Shown here in pieces: positions 9,030 to 16,527 of a stretch of DNA of 35,083 nt. The notes below the pieces were generated by a model that searched no databases, was not told the DNA's origin, and worked only from the letters and a program-made list of their open reading frames with translations. The stretch spans positions 53,687 to 88,769 of the forward strand of contig JAPPJC010000053.1 of NCBI GenBank assembly GCA_028820455.1, given 5' to 3'. A program made the position numbers and the translations under genes. This DNA is from Acidimicrobiaceae bacterium (GTDB taxonomy: Bacteria; Actinomycetota; Acidimicrobiia; Acidimicrobiales; Aldehydirespiratoraceae). The first letter of the stretch is position 1; each line of letters starts with the position of its first letter.

Positions 9030-9833
9030 CTATTCTGGGTGTTTTAGTATTGCGACAGCTTCAGCTACACTGAAACACTTTTCATAGAGAGCTTTACCCA
9101 CAATTACTCCACTGAGCTTGTTTTGTTGTTGAAAGCCACCTCTTAGTGAGGCTAATGCTTGTAGATCATCAATACTCGAAACTCCACCCGATGCTATGAT
9201 ATCAATGCTGTTGTGAGCTGCTCCCAATGCTAGTGGGCTTGCGCCTTTATCATGACTTGCTGCGTCGATCACCTCTGATAGACCTTTAAAGTTGGGGCCT
9301 TGGAGCATGCCATCTCGTGTGATGTCGGTAACGATAAGAGCATCCACTCCGGTGTCGGTAAAACGTTTTGCCACCTCCAACACTGTTCGCCCTGATTCTT
9401 GCAACCATCCATCGGTTGCTATCTCATTATCGCGAGCGTCCAAGGCTACCGCAATCCTATGTGAATCGGCTAACGCTTTCACCATCTCGGGTGCTTGCAA
9501 AGCAGCTGTTCCTAAGACTACTCGTTCCACACCAGCCGCAAACCAAGCTTCAGCTGTTGCTTGGGATCGTATTCCTCCGCCAGCTTGTACGGGTATGTTC
9601 ACAGCAGCTGCTATTTCTGATACAATCTTGGCATTTTCAGAATGACCCGAACGAGCACCATCCAAGTCCACAACATGTATCCAGTCTGCACCTTCTTCTG
9701 CCATCCTTACTGCCACACCCACCGGATCGTCGTTGTAGGTGGTTTTGGCGTTATAGTCACCTTGCAGAAGTCGGACGCAACGCCCGGATAGTATGTCTAC
9801 CGCACAAAACAGTTCCATGGAAGCTTCATTCAC
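9030..9833 (-). CDS. hisA: ProFAR isomerase HisA (possibly PriA-type)
   Basis: A TIM-barrel isomerase converting ProFAR to PRFAR in histidine synthesis. Motifs are FCAVDILSGRCVRL with the catalytic aspartate, ADWIHVVDLDGA, VQAGGGIRS and the second aspartate region IVTDITRDG, followed by IIASGGVSS. Many Actinobacteria use a dual-function PriA that also does the TrpF reaction. I cannot decide between HisA and PriA from the sequence by eye. The ORF starts at 9833, but Met6 (9818, beginning MELFCAVDI) is closer to family starts. A copy of the hisH 3' end lies immediately upstream of the first possible start. Confidence 0.94.
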   Translation of the reverse strand: MNEASMELFCAVDILSGRCVRLLQGDYNAKTTYNDDPVGVAVRMAEEGADWIHVVDLDGARSGHSENAKIVSEIAAAVNIPVQAGGGIRSQATAEAWFAAGVERVVLGTAALQAPEMVKALADSHRIAVALDARDNEIATDGWLQESGRTVLEVAKRFTDTGVDALIVTDITRDGMLQGPNFKGLSEVIDAASHDKGASPLALGAAHNSIDIIASGGVSSIDDLQALASLRGGFQQQNKLSGVIVGKALYEKCFSVAEAVAILKHPE

Positions 9834-9836
9834 TTG

Positions 9837-9941
9837 TTGTGGCTATTGATCGTCCTGCTGGTTTTTTTGACAGTCCACCCATAGAGTCTTGATTCTATGG
9901 GGTTTTGTGGCTATTGATCGTCCTGCTGGTTTTTTTGACAG
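9837..9941. repeat. 37-bp direct repeat pair at the hisH 3' end
   Basis: Two identical 37-bp copies at 9837-9873 and 9905-9941, both beginning TTGTGGCTATTGATCGTCCT, separated by a unique 31-bp spacer. The second copy lies inside hisH, ending 7 bp from its stop codon. The first lies in the 61-bp hisH-hisA gap, directly upstream of hisA. Confidence 0.95.
9878..9901. other. Hairpin across the hisH stop codon
   Basis: Perfect 8-bp inverted repeat CCCATAGA / TCTATGGG with an 8-nt loop, lying in the spacer between the two 37-bp repeats and overlapping the hisH stop codon (9895-9897). There is no T run, so it is not a classical terminator. It could affect transcript stability or coupling to hisA. 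Confidence 0.6.
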
Positions 9942-10581
9942 CGGTTGTAAAGTTGTCTAAAATACGCAGTCCTGCAGTAGAAGATTTTTCGGGGTGAAAT
10001 TGCACAGCCCAAACGTTGTCACGAGCTACCGCAGCAACAACAGACCCACCATAATCGCATACAGCAATCACATCTTTGCTCTGTTCGGGGGCCAGAGAAT
10101 GCACAAAATACATCCAAGGTTGTTGATCCAGTCCTGCAAACATCGGGTGATCGTATTCGGGCTGCAGTATGTTCCATTGCATTTGAGGCTTTTTTACAGA
10201 ATCACTGAGCCAACGAACTTTCTGCGGAAATATTGACAGTCCTTTAATTCCTGGTGCTTCATCGGACTCCGCGAACAGCACTTGCATACCTATACATATA
10301 CCCAAAAATGGACATCCGGAGTCAATGGCATCCAATATTGCAGTATCGAGTTTTGTATGTCTTAGTGCAGTCATGCAAGGCCTGAAAGCACCCACACCAG
10401 GGAGTACAACTCCGGCTGCTTTGTCGATGAGTGCTTTATCCGCTGTTAGTCGAACATTCGCTCCGAGATGCTCGAAAGCCTTATGCGCAGAGTGAAGGTT
10501 ACCTATACCGTAGTCAACAATAGCGATTAAAGGTCTTGAATCCGAAGACTTGGACTGCAAAGATTCAGGCTGCGCCGACAT
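9895..10581 (-). CDS. hisH: Imidazole glycerol phosphate synthase, glutaminase subunit HisH
   Basis: Class I glutamine amidotransferase that supplies ammonia to HisF. The N terminus IAIVDYGIGNLHS, the oxyanion-loop sequence LPGVGAF, the nucleophilic cysteine in PFLGICIGMQ, and the His-Glu pair in VQFHPEKSS are all visible. At 228 aa it is slightly longer than the usual 200-210, with about 16 extra polar residues at each end. The last part (KKTSRTINSHKTP) is the segment whose DNA is duplicated downstream. It follows hisB after 51 bp and precedes hisA in the same direction. Confidence 0.96.
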   Translation of the reverse strand: MSAQPESLQSKSSDSRPLIAIVDYGIGNLHSAHKAFEHLGANVRLTADKALIDKAAGVVLPGVGAFRPCMTALRHTKLDTAILDAIDSGCPFLGICIGMQVLFAESDEAPGIKGLSIFPQKVRWLSDSVKKPQMQWNILQPEYDHPMFAGLDQQPWMYFVHSLAPEQSKDVIAVCDYGGSVVAAVARDNVWAVQFHPEKSSTAGLRILDNFTTAVKKTSRTINSHKTP

Positions 10582-10632
10582 TATAGGAAAATATGATAGA
10601 CAGCAATAGTATTCTGATGCTTTTTCTGCAGG

Positions 10633-11319
10633 CTATAAAGTGCCTTTAGTGGATGGCAGAACTTCGCTTTCGATGTGCACTGCGTTGCGCAAGGCTTGTG
10701 CTACACCTTTAAAGGTGGCTTCAACGATGTGATGTGTGTTCCTACCTCTTAGTTTCACTAGATGCAGAGTAACAGCTGCATTCATCGTAAAAGCACGCCA
10801 GAACTCTTCCAGTAACTGAGGGTCGAGCGGTGGTGAACCGAAAATTGGATGACCAGGATAATCAATCTCGTAATGCAAGTATGGGCGTCCCGAAAGATCA
10901 AGCACCACAGATACTGCTGCTTCATCGAGCGGCACAGTGACACTGGCAAAACGCCGCACACCTTTCTTGTCTGCTAGCGCAGTTTTCAACGTTTGCCCCA
11001 AGACTATTCCCACATCCTCAATGGTGTGATGTGTATCAACCTCCAAATCCCCTGATGCACAGATTTCTAACGATATGCCACTGTGACGTCCAAGCTGTTC
11101 GAGCATGTGATCAAAAAAAGGCACCTTAGTGGACGCGTCTACTCTGCCCAATCCGTCAAGTTCGACACTTGAATCCACTTTGGTTTCTTTGGTGGTACGC
11201 GAGCAAGACGCCTTACGAGTCACATGAACCTCCTTTTGACTCAAGCAGTCATCGTCAGCGGCTGTCGTCTCTATGCTACTGCTTTGTGATGGTTTGTAAC
11301 AGTTTAAGTGTTTTGTCAT
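10633..11319 (-). CDS. hisB: Imidazoleglycerol-phosphate dehydratase HisB
   Basis: Mn-dependent dehydratase making imidazole acetol phosphate. The metal-binding motifs are present: FFDHMLEQLGRHSG, DTHHTIEDVGIVLGQ and the C-terminal HHIVEATFKGVAQALR. It is a single-function enzyme with no phosphatase domain. At 228 aa it exceeds the usual 195-200 because of a roughly 30-residue Ser/Thr/Lys-rich N-terminal extension before the conserved RTTKET. The start is supported by its TAATG overlap with the stop of the hisD-hisC ORF, which implies translational coupling. Confidence 0.95.
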   Translation of the reverse strand: MTKHLNCYKPSQSSSIETTAADDDCLSQKEVHVTRKASCSRTTKETKVDSSVELDGLGRVDASTKVPFFDHMLEQLGRHSGISLEICASGDLEVDTHHTIEDVGIVLGQTLKTALADKKGVRRFASVTVPLDEAAVSVVLDLSGRPYLHYEIDYPGHPIFGSPPLDPQLLEEFWRAFTMNAAVTLHLVKLRGRNTHHIVEATFKGVAQALRNAVHIESEVLPSTKGTL

Positions 11320-13739
11320 TATTTCAATATTTCAGACAAAGTCGAGAGGAAACGCTGGTTTTCCTCTGGAGTGCCCACTGTCACACGCAAGCAGCCATCA
11401 AAATGTGGCCACGAAGAACAGTCCCTCACCAGCACAGATCGCTCCACAAGCTCATGCCACACTTCACCAGCAGATTTATGTTGTACCTGAAATAGCACGA
11501 AGTTGGCCTCTGATGGCCAAAAACGGACCGGCAATGCAGTCAAGCCAGACATTATTTGATCTCTTCCGGCTGAAATAGCTTTAACGCGATCGCACATGGC
11601 ATCTCGATGTCTGAGTGCAGCGATACCGATGGCTTGTTTTACGGAGTCAAGATGGTACGGAAGCACTACTTTTCGTAGTTCCTCCACTGCCCAGGTTGGC
11701 CCGATCAGATAGCCAAGTCGAATTGCTGCCATACTCCAAGCCTTAGAGTAGGTGCGTGTCACCAGTAGTGGGATGGAAGGGTCTTCAGCGAATAGTTCAA
11801 GAGCACTGCGGCGGGTGAATTCCCCGTAGGCTTCATCCAAGCACAGCAACCCGTTCACTGAACGTACTGCGTCCAATACTTCGACTACTGTCTCAAGTGG
11901 CTCGGCCAGACCTGTGGGGTTGTTAGGTGAACATAGAAAAGTCAATGATGGCTTTTCGGTTTTTATCAACTCAACTGCTTTGCGCACATCCAATGCAAAG
12001 TTTTTCAGCCGCTCACCTTGAAGTAGCTTGCTGCCTGTGACACGTATGAGGTGACTGTGCATAGCGTAGGTTGGCTCAAAAACGACGGTTGACCGTCCTA
12101 CTGCACTGTAAGCAAGCAAGACACTTTGCAGAACCTCGTTGGAACCGTTTGCCACGAAAACTTCATCTACCCGCACATTGTGTAGCTCTGCAACACGCTT
12201 ACGCAGCTCAGTGGCTTGCCGATCGGGATAGCGGTTCCAGTTCACAGAGCGAACAGTTTCAACAAGACAATCTGTTAACTCCAACGGTGGGAGATAAGGG
12301 CTTTCGTTGGTGTTGAGCCGGACTTCCACGTCAACTTGCGGGGAATGGTATCCTGACATCAGTGCTATAGCTTCACGAGCCTGAGGTGCAGAAGTGGGTG
12401 TCTGAGAAGTTGTCATGCCGGTCTTGAATCGGGGTGATCCTTCAGCCGAAGCCGTAACACGCAGGCGCACCGAATCCGCATGGGCGTGCAAACCTTCGGC
12501 TGTGGCCAATGCGATTACGTGTGGTGCTAAATGCTTTAATCCTGCTTGACTGGCTTGCACGACATGTATGCTCTTACAAAAATCTCGCACTCCCAATGCA
12601 CTCGCAAAACGTGCAGTGCCGTTTGTGGGCAGTACATGATTGGGGCCCGCCGCGTAATCACCCAACGAGGAAGGCGACCATGGGCCACAAAACACTGCAC
12701 CAGCGTTGAACACCTGTGGTAACAGGTCTTCGGGTGTATCAACCATCAACTCCAAATGCTCGGGGGCGACCTGGTTGACTACTTGCAAAGCCTGATCCGG
12801 CGATGCACAAAGCACAGAATAACCGTTAGAACGCAATGTGGAGGTTATCTCTTCGCGACGGTCAGCAGCAGCAACAACACGGGCTACTTCAGCTTCCACC
12901 GATTCAGCTGTTACAGGATCCCAGGTCACTAGCCAGGCCAACCCATCGGGCCCGTGCTCTGCTTGTAAAACTATGTCAACAGCCACAAAAGTCGAGTCAA
13001 CTGTCGAGTCCGCCACGACCATTACCTCTGAAGGCCCTGCAAAAGCAGATGGTACTCCAACAAAATCAGCTACTTCACGTTGAGCGAGAGTAACCCAGAC
13101 ATTACCCGGGCCTGCAATCACGTCTACCGGTCGTATCGATTCGGTGCCATATGCCAAAGCAGCAATAGCCTGGGCACCACCCACAGGGTGGATTTCATTC
13201 ACTCCAGCCACTGCAGCCGCCGCTAACGTCACGTCCGGTATGAAGCCGTCAGGGCCCGGCGGTACGGCCAATGCGATTTCACTCACTCCAGCTATGATGG
13301 CAGGCACAGTCGTCATGATCACCGTTGACGGATAGACGGCACGACCACCTGGTACGTAACATCCAGCACGTGCTACCGGGCGGTGTATTTCCCGTATCGA
13401 CAGGCCTTGGCGTACATGTTCTGCATCATTGGGCACCTGACCGCGATGGTAATCTTTCACGTTGCGTACAGCAGCTGCCAACGCCTCATGCACTTCCGGT
13501 GTTGCCTGCGCAACCCGTTCTGCTGCAGCGGCTATGTCACTTTCACTGACGGTTAGCGAGGGAAACTCAACCCCATCGAACTGTTTGGTGAAATCGATTA
13601 GAGCTTCATCGCCACGACGGCGAACCTCTATTATGATGTTTCGTACGGCTTCTACGCGATCTTCGGTTTTAAGTGCAGGTCGAGGCAGTTGACCTGCTAT
13701 CAGCCCTTTGCTGTCCCTTAAATCAATACGGCTCAACAT
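11319..13739 (-). CDS. hisDC: Fused histidinol dehydrogenase / histidinol-phosphate aminotransferase (HisD-HisC)
   Basis: One uninterrupted 806-residue ORF. Residues 1 to about 425 are HisD, the NAD-dependent last enzyme of histidine synthesis. Visible parts are GCYVPGGRAVYPSTV, VDVIAGPGNVWV, LQAEHGPDG and VAPEHLEL. From about 442 it is HisC, a PLP aminotransferase: LNTNESPYLPP, SPNNPTG, and the PLP lysine in TRTYSKAWSMAAIRLGYL. The two enzymes are normally separate genes, often overlapping. Here a linker of about 15-20 residues (TASAEGSPRFKTG) joins them with no stop. Met442 (base 12416) begins a plausible HisC, so internal initiation is possible. A sequencing error removing a stop cannot be excluded. 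It lies between nth (23 bp upstream) and hisB. Confidence 0.93.
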   Translation of the reverse strand: MLSRIDLRDSKGLIAGQLPRPALKTEDRVEAVRNIIIEVRRRGDEALIDFTKQFDGVEFPSLTVSESDIAAAAERVAQATPEVHEALAAAVRNVKDYHRGQVPNDAEHVRQGLSIREIHRPVARAGCYVPGGRAVYPSTVIMTTVPAIIAGVSEIALAVPPGPDGFIPDVTLAAAAVAGVNEIHPVGGAQAIAALAYGTESIRPVDVIAGPGNVWVTLAQREVADFVGVPSAFAGPSEVMVVADSTVDSTFVAVDIVLQAEHGPDGLAWLVTWDPVTAESVEAEVARVVAAADRREEITSTLRSNGYSVLCASPDQALQVVNQVAPEHLELMVDTPEDLLPQVFNAGAVFCGPWSPSSLGDYAAGPNHVLPTNGTARFASALGVRDFCKSIHVVQASQAGLKHLAPHVIALATAEGLHAHADSVRLRVTASAEGSPRFKTGMTTSQTPTSAPQAREAIALMSGYHSPQVDVEVRLNTNESPYLPPLELTDCLVETVRSVNWNRYPDRQATELRKRVAELHNVRVDEVFVANGSNEVLQSVLLAYSAVGRSTVVFEPTYAMHSHLIRVTGSKLLQGERLKNFALDVRKAVELIKTEKPSLTFLCSPNNPTGLAEPLETVVEVLDAVRSVNGLLCLDEAYGEFTRRSALELFAEDPSIPLLVTRTYSKAWSMAAIRLGYLIGPTWAVEELRKVVLPYHLDSVKQAIGIAALRHRDAMCDRVKAISAGRDQIMSGLTALPVRFWPSEANFVLFQVQHKSAGEVWHELVERSVLVRDCSSWPHFDGCLRVTVGTPEENQRFLSTLSEILK

Positions 13740-13762
13740 GCAATTCCAATTCGCGGGAAGTC

Positions 13763-14419
13763 TTAGATTGCACTCGAAGGGCAGAAATCATTTAGAACAC
13801 AATTCTCGCAATCCGGTTTTCGAGCTTTACACACGCGCCGGCCATGCAAAATCATCCTCAAGCTGAATTCGCCTCGCTCTTTAGCCGGGATCATAGGATT
13901 AAGCTCTTTTTCGATCTTCGTCGGATCAGTGAAAGCGGTAAGGCCAATCCTTTGAGATAAGCGAGTTACGTGAGTGTCAACAGGCAGCCCTGGCAGCCCT
14001 AAAGCTACACTACGCACTACATTTGCCGTTTTACGACCTACCCCTGGCAAGCGAATCAAGTCTGTCAGTTTTTCAGGTACTTTGCCATGGTAATCTTCTA
14101 CCAGCATTCTAGCCATTCCCACTAGGTTTTTTGATTTACTACGAAATAATCCTATGCTGTTTACGTATGATTCCACTTGCTCTGGTTCCACCGCAGCAAG
14201 GTCTTCAGCATCTTTGAAACGAGCAAATAAGGTAGGAGTCACCTTGTTTACGCTGACATCGGTAGCTTGAGCGGCGAGTATGGTTGCGACAAGCAGTTCA
14301 AACGGATTGCGAAAATCAAGCTCACAAATCGCTTCCGGGTATTCAACAGCCAGTCGCCGATGTGTTGCCAAAGCTCGACCTTTCGGTGATCTAGGACGTC
14401 CCATAACTGCAGAATACAA
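13763..14419 (-). CDS. nth: Endonuclease III (DNA glycosylase/AP lyase)
   Basis: Base-excision repair enzyme removing oxidised pyrimidines and cleaving the AP site. It shows the helix-hairpin-helix LPGVGRKTANVV with the catalytic lysine, the catalytic aspartate in VDTHVTRLSQRIGL, and the 4Fe-4S ligands as C-X6-C-X2-C-X5-C at the C terminus (CKARKPDCENCVLNDFC). The ORF is 218 aa. Met6 (base 14404, beginning MGRPRSPKG) is an alternative start. It is first in the minus-strand run leading into the his genes, and diverges from mshD across only about 20 bp. Confidence 0.96.
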   Translation of the reverse strand: MYSAVMGRPRSPKGRALATHRRLAVEYPEAICELDFRNPFELLVATILAAQATDVSVNKVTPTLFARFKDAEDLAAVEPEQVESYVNSIGLFRSKSKNLVGMARMLVEDYHGKVPEKLTDLIRLPGVGRKTANVVRSVALGLPGLPVDTHVTRLSQRIGLTAFTDPTKIEKELNPMIPAKERGEFSLRMILHGRRVCKARKPDCENCVLNDFCPSSAI

Positions 14420-14439
14420 AAAAATCAGGCTACTACAGC

Positions 14440-15276
14440 ATGGTTGGCAGTACCTTTGTCGTATTTGTTAATATTGTGACCGTGAATTACCAACTTAGAA
14501 GCCACGAACGAAATGGTGTTGCATATCCACAAATCGTGATACCCGCGAGTCACGAAACAGAACAGCTCACTTTTGATTTAGCCGCAGCCCTGAACGATGT
14601 CAATGACACGCGCACTGCTCCATCTCATCAACCACTACCAGCACTGAAACCTGCAGCAACCATCAAAAATACTGATAACAGCCACACTGTTTCACCAGTG
14701 ATGCTATGGATTCATGAGGCCACTTCAGCTGATGATGGGATAGCATCTACTTTCGGTTTCACCCCTTATCGCGACCTTTGGCAAATGCGTTGCCGTTTAC
14801 CGATGGTCTCCGATGCTCTTGCGGTTGAATCTTCAGAATTTCAGATAAGGGCATTTGGTCAAGAAGACATAGGCCAACTCATAGCCGTGAATAATCGGGC
14901 TTTCCATTGGCATCCCGAGCAAGGCAAGTTGACTCCTGGCAAAATGCAGGATTTAATGTCTAAGCCCTGGTTTGACGCTGATGGGATTCTTTTGTGTCAT
15001 CGTCACAAGCGTTTAGCAGCATTTTGCTGGACCAAAATACATGAAGCTCCTTCATCTCCGCTCGGCGAGTTATATGTTGTCGCTGTTGATCCCGATTTTA
15101 GTGGCAAAGGTTTGGGGATGCTGATTACTTTTGCTGGTCTACACTGGTTATCGGATCGTGATCTACAAACCGGAATGCTGTACGTGGAGTCTGATAACCA
15201 CCGTGCTCTCAAGATGTACAGGCGTATCGGCTTCCTCTACCATCACACAAATCGTGCATACTGGTATGTGCACTAG
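14440..15276 (+). CDS. mshD: Mycothiol synthase MshD
   Basis: GNAT acetyltransferase that acetylates Cys-GlcN-Ins with acetyl-CoA, the last step of mycothiol synthesis. The C-terminal domain is characteristic: NNRAFHWHPEQGKLT, FCWTKIHE, GELYVVAVDPDFSGKGLG (acetyl-CoA loop) and LYVESDNHRALKMYRRIGF. The N-terminal half is a short, divergent first GNAT domain ending in RDLWQMRCRLP. At 278 aa it is slightly short for the family (around 300). Mycothiol is confined to Actinobacteria, so this gene supports the taxonomy. The start is uncertain. The first 14 codons lack a ribosome-binding site and contain a promoter-like TTGGCA and TAATAT, so a leaderless GTG at 14482 is possible. Confidence 0.9.
   Translation: MVGSTFVVFVNIVTVNYQLRSHERNGVAYPQIVIPASHETEQLTFDLAAALNDVNDTRTAPSHQPLPALKPAATIKNTDNSHTVSPVMLWIHEATSADDGIASTFGFTPYRDLWQMRCRLPMVSDALAVESSEFQIRAFGQEDIGQLIAVNNRAFHWHPEQGKLTPGKMQDLMSKPWFDADGILLCHRHKRLAAFCWTKIHEAPSSPLGELYVVAVDPDFSGKGLGMLITFAGLHWLSDRDLQTGMLYVESDNHRALKMYRRIGFLYHHTNRAYWYVH
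14444..14474 (+). promoter_or_regulatory. Possible mshD promoter inside the annotated ORF start
   Basis: TTGGCA at 14444-14449 and TAATAT at 14469-14474, spaced 19 bp (or 18 bp to TTAATA). A transcript from here would start at about 14481, next to GTG 14482, giving a leaderless mRNA. Tentative. Confidence 0.3.
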
Positions 15277-15332
15277 TCTGAACGGAGACCGGAACAAATC
15301 GTCAATTGAACCCAGCGCAGGTAGCAGTTAAG

Positions 15333-15417
15333 GCTTCAGCAATATCCAAAACTCTGTGGAATTACCGAACCAAAGCCCCGATATGCTAATCAGTCATACG
15401 CTGTAGCTTCAGCAATA
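15333..15417. repeat. Imperfect direct repeat upstream of menG
   Basis: GCTTCAGCAATA occurs at 15333-15344 and 15406-15417. Similarity continues imperfectly for about another 12 bp (ATCCAAAACTCT against GCCACAAACTTT). The 153-bp mshD-menG gap holds no other recognisable element. Confidence 0.6.
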
Positions 15418-15450
15418 GCCACAAACTTTTTGGGGGAATGTAGTCAAAAA

Positions 15451-16179
15451 ATGAGTGAAACACCTGCAGAGAACAGGCTACCCACAGGCAACGAGAAAAG
15501 AAAAGCTGTTCGAGCGATGTTCGATGTTATCGCGCCACGATACGACCTGCTCAATCGTCTTTTGACATTTCGGCTCGATGTGCGCTGGCGGCGACTGCTC
15601 GTAAAAACGCTTGACTTGCCCCCACAATCGCAGTTAGCCGATTTAGCTTGTGGAACCGGTGATTTCTGCCGAGAACTCGCCGGCAAAGGCCACTTGGCTT
15701 TCGGGTTTGATCTGTCGATGGGAATGCTCCAAGCGGCTAGATGCCCGAGGTCCTCACTAGTGCAAGCTGACGTGTTGGCCTTACCGCTTGAAGATGCCTG
15801 CGTAGACGGTGTTACCTGCGGTTTTGCATTACGCAATTTAGTGGATATACCAGCACTGTTTGAGGAGGTAGCTCGTATTGTCAGACCAGGTGGACGTGTT
15901 GGACTACTTGAAATAGCAGAACCCTCCAACCGGTTGCTACGTTACGGCCACGGCGTGTATTTTAGTCGTGTTGTGCCTTTTGTCGGGGGTCTTATATCGA
16001 ATCGTGAAGCCTACCGGTACCTACCTCGCTCTGCAGCTTACCTGCCTTCAGCCAACGAACTCAGGTCGTTTTTGGAGTCCACTGGCTTCACAGACATTCG
16101 GCATCAACGCCTCAGCGGAGGTATTGCTCAAATCATAACAGCCACACGCAAACGCATAACGGTGCACAAATCACAATAA
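15451..16179 (+). CDS. menG: Demethylmenaquinone methyltransferase (UbiE/MenG)
   Basis: SAM-dependent methyltransferase for the last step of menaquinone synthesis. Motifs are MFDVIAPRYDLLNRLLTF, the SAM-binding DLACGTGDF, VTCGFALRNL and the family signature GGLISNREAYRYLP. It is a single domain of about 242 aa. I chose ATG 15451 over the TTG at 15430 because a GGGGGA sits about 13 bp upstream and the family aligns from there. Actinobacteria make menaquinone rather than ubiquinone, so MenG is the better name. It follows mshD on the plus strand and faces der tail-to-tail. Confidence 0.93.
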   Translation: MSETPAENRLPTGNEKRKAVRAMFDVIAPRYDLLNRLLTFRLDVRWRRLLVKTLDLPPQSQLADLACGTGDFCRELAGKGHLAFGFDLSMGMLQAARCPRSSLVQADVLALPLEDACVDGVTCGFALRNLVDIPALFEEVARIVRPGGRVGLLEIAEPSNRLLRYGHGVYFSRVVPFVGGLISNREAYRYLPRSAAYLPSANELRSFLESTGFTDIRHQRLSGGIAQIITATRKRITVHKSQ

Positions 16180-16180
16180 A

Positions 16181-16259
16181 AACTTTGAGGTTGTGTTCAA
16201 AGGTCGTATACTGTAGCCTTGAGTGTGGTCAGTATCTTGTGGTTGAACACTTCAAAGTT
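16181..16259. other. Long imperfect inverted repeat downstream of menG
   Basis: AACTTTGAGGTTGTGTTCAA (16181-16200) pairs with TTGAACACTTCAAAGTT (16243-16259) with a small bulge, and an inner ATACT/AGTAT pair lies between. It starts 2 bp after the menG stop. It may form a 3' UTR hairpin or a weak terminator. Confidence 0.55.
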
Positions 16260-16306
16260 GTTTTCTTCGGTATTGGTTTAGGTCACTACTTGTAGATCGA
16301 TTACTT

Positions 16307-16344
16307 GGTGCCGGTGCCTACCCCCCACCCAAGGCACCGGTACC
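16307..16344. terminator. GC-rich hairpin between convergent menG and der
   Basis: GGTGCCGGTGCCT (16307-16319) and AGGCACCGGTACC (16332-16344) form a 13-bp stem with one mismatch around a 12-nt C-rich loop. It lies between two converging genes, where a bidirectional terminator is expected, but only short T or A runs follow, so the role is inferred. The rest of the 328-bp gap 16180-16507 has no supported gene. Confidence 0.5.
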
Positions 16345-16470
16345 ATCTTTGCATCAGTACTGGGCTGAGTGCGCTGAGTGCTGGATTTGTGCGGACCTAC
16401 TCCCACAGGACAGACACACTGCAAGGAGCAGGTAAGGCGTTTTCAAGTGCCTTTTCGGGGTTGGAGTTGC

Positions 16471-16527
16471 TTACCGCTGATACGTCCCGCACACACCCTC
16501 TTTATCCTCACCGCTGATGACGTACCC
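16471..16527. repeat. Degenerate repeat of the der 3' end
   Basis: ACCGCTGATGACGTACCCGC at the end of der (from about 16510) is repeated as ACCGCTGATACGTCCCGC from about 16473, differing by two missing bases. It sits downstream of der, as in the stronger cases at 3992, 9837 and 18950. Confidence 0.55.
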
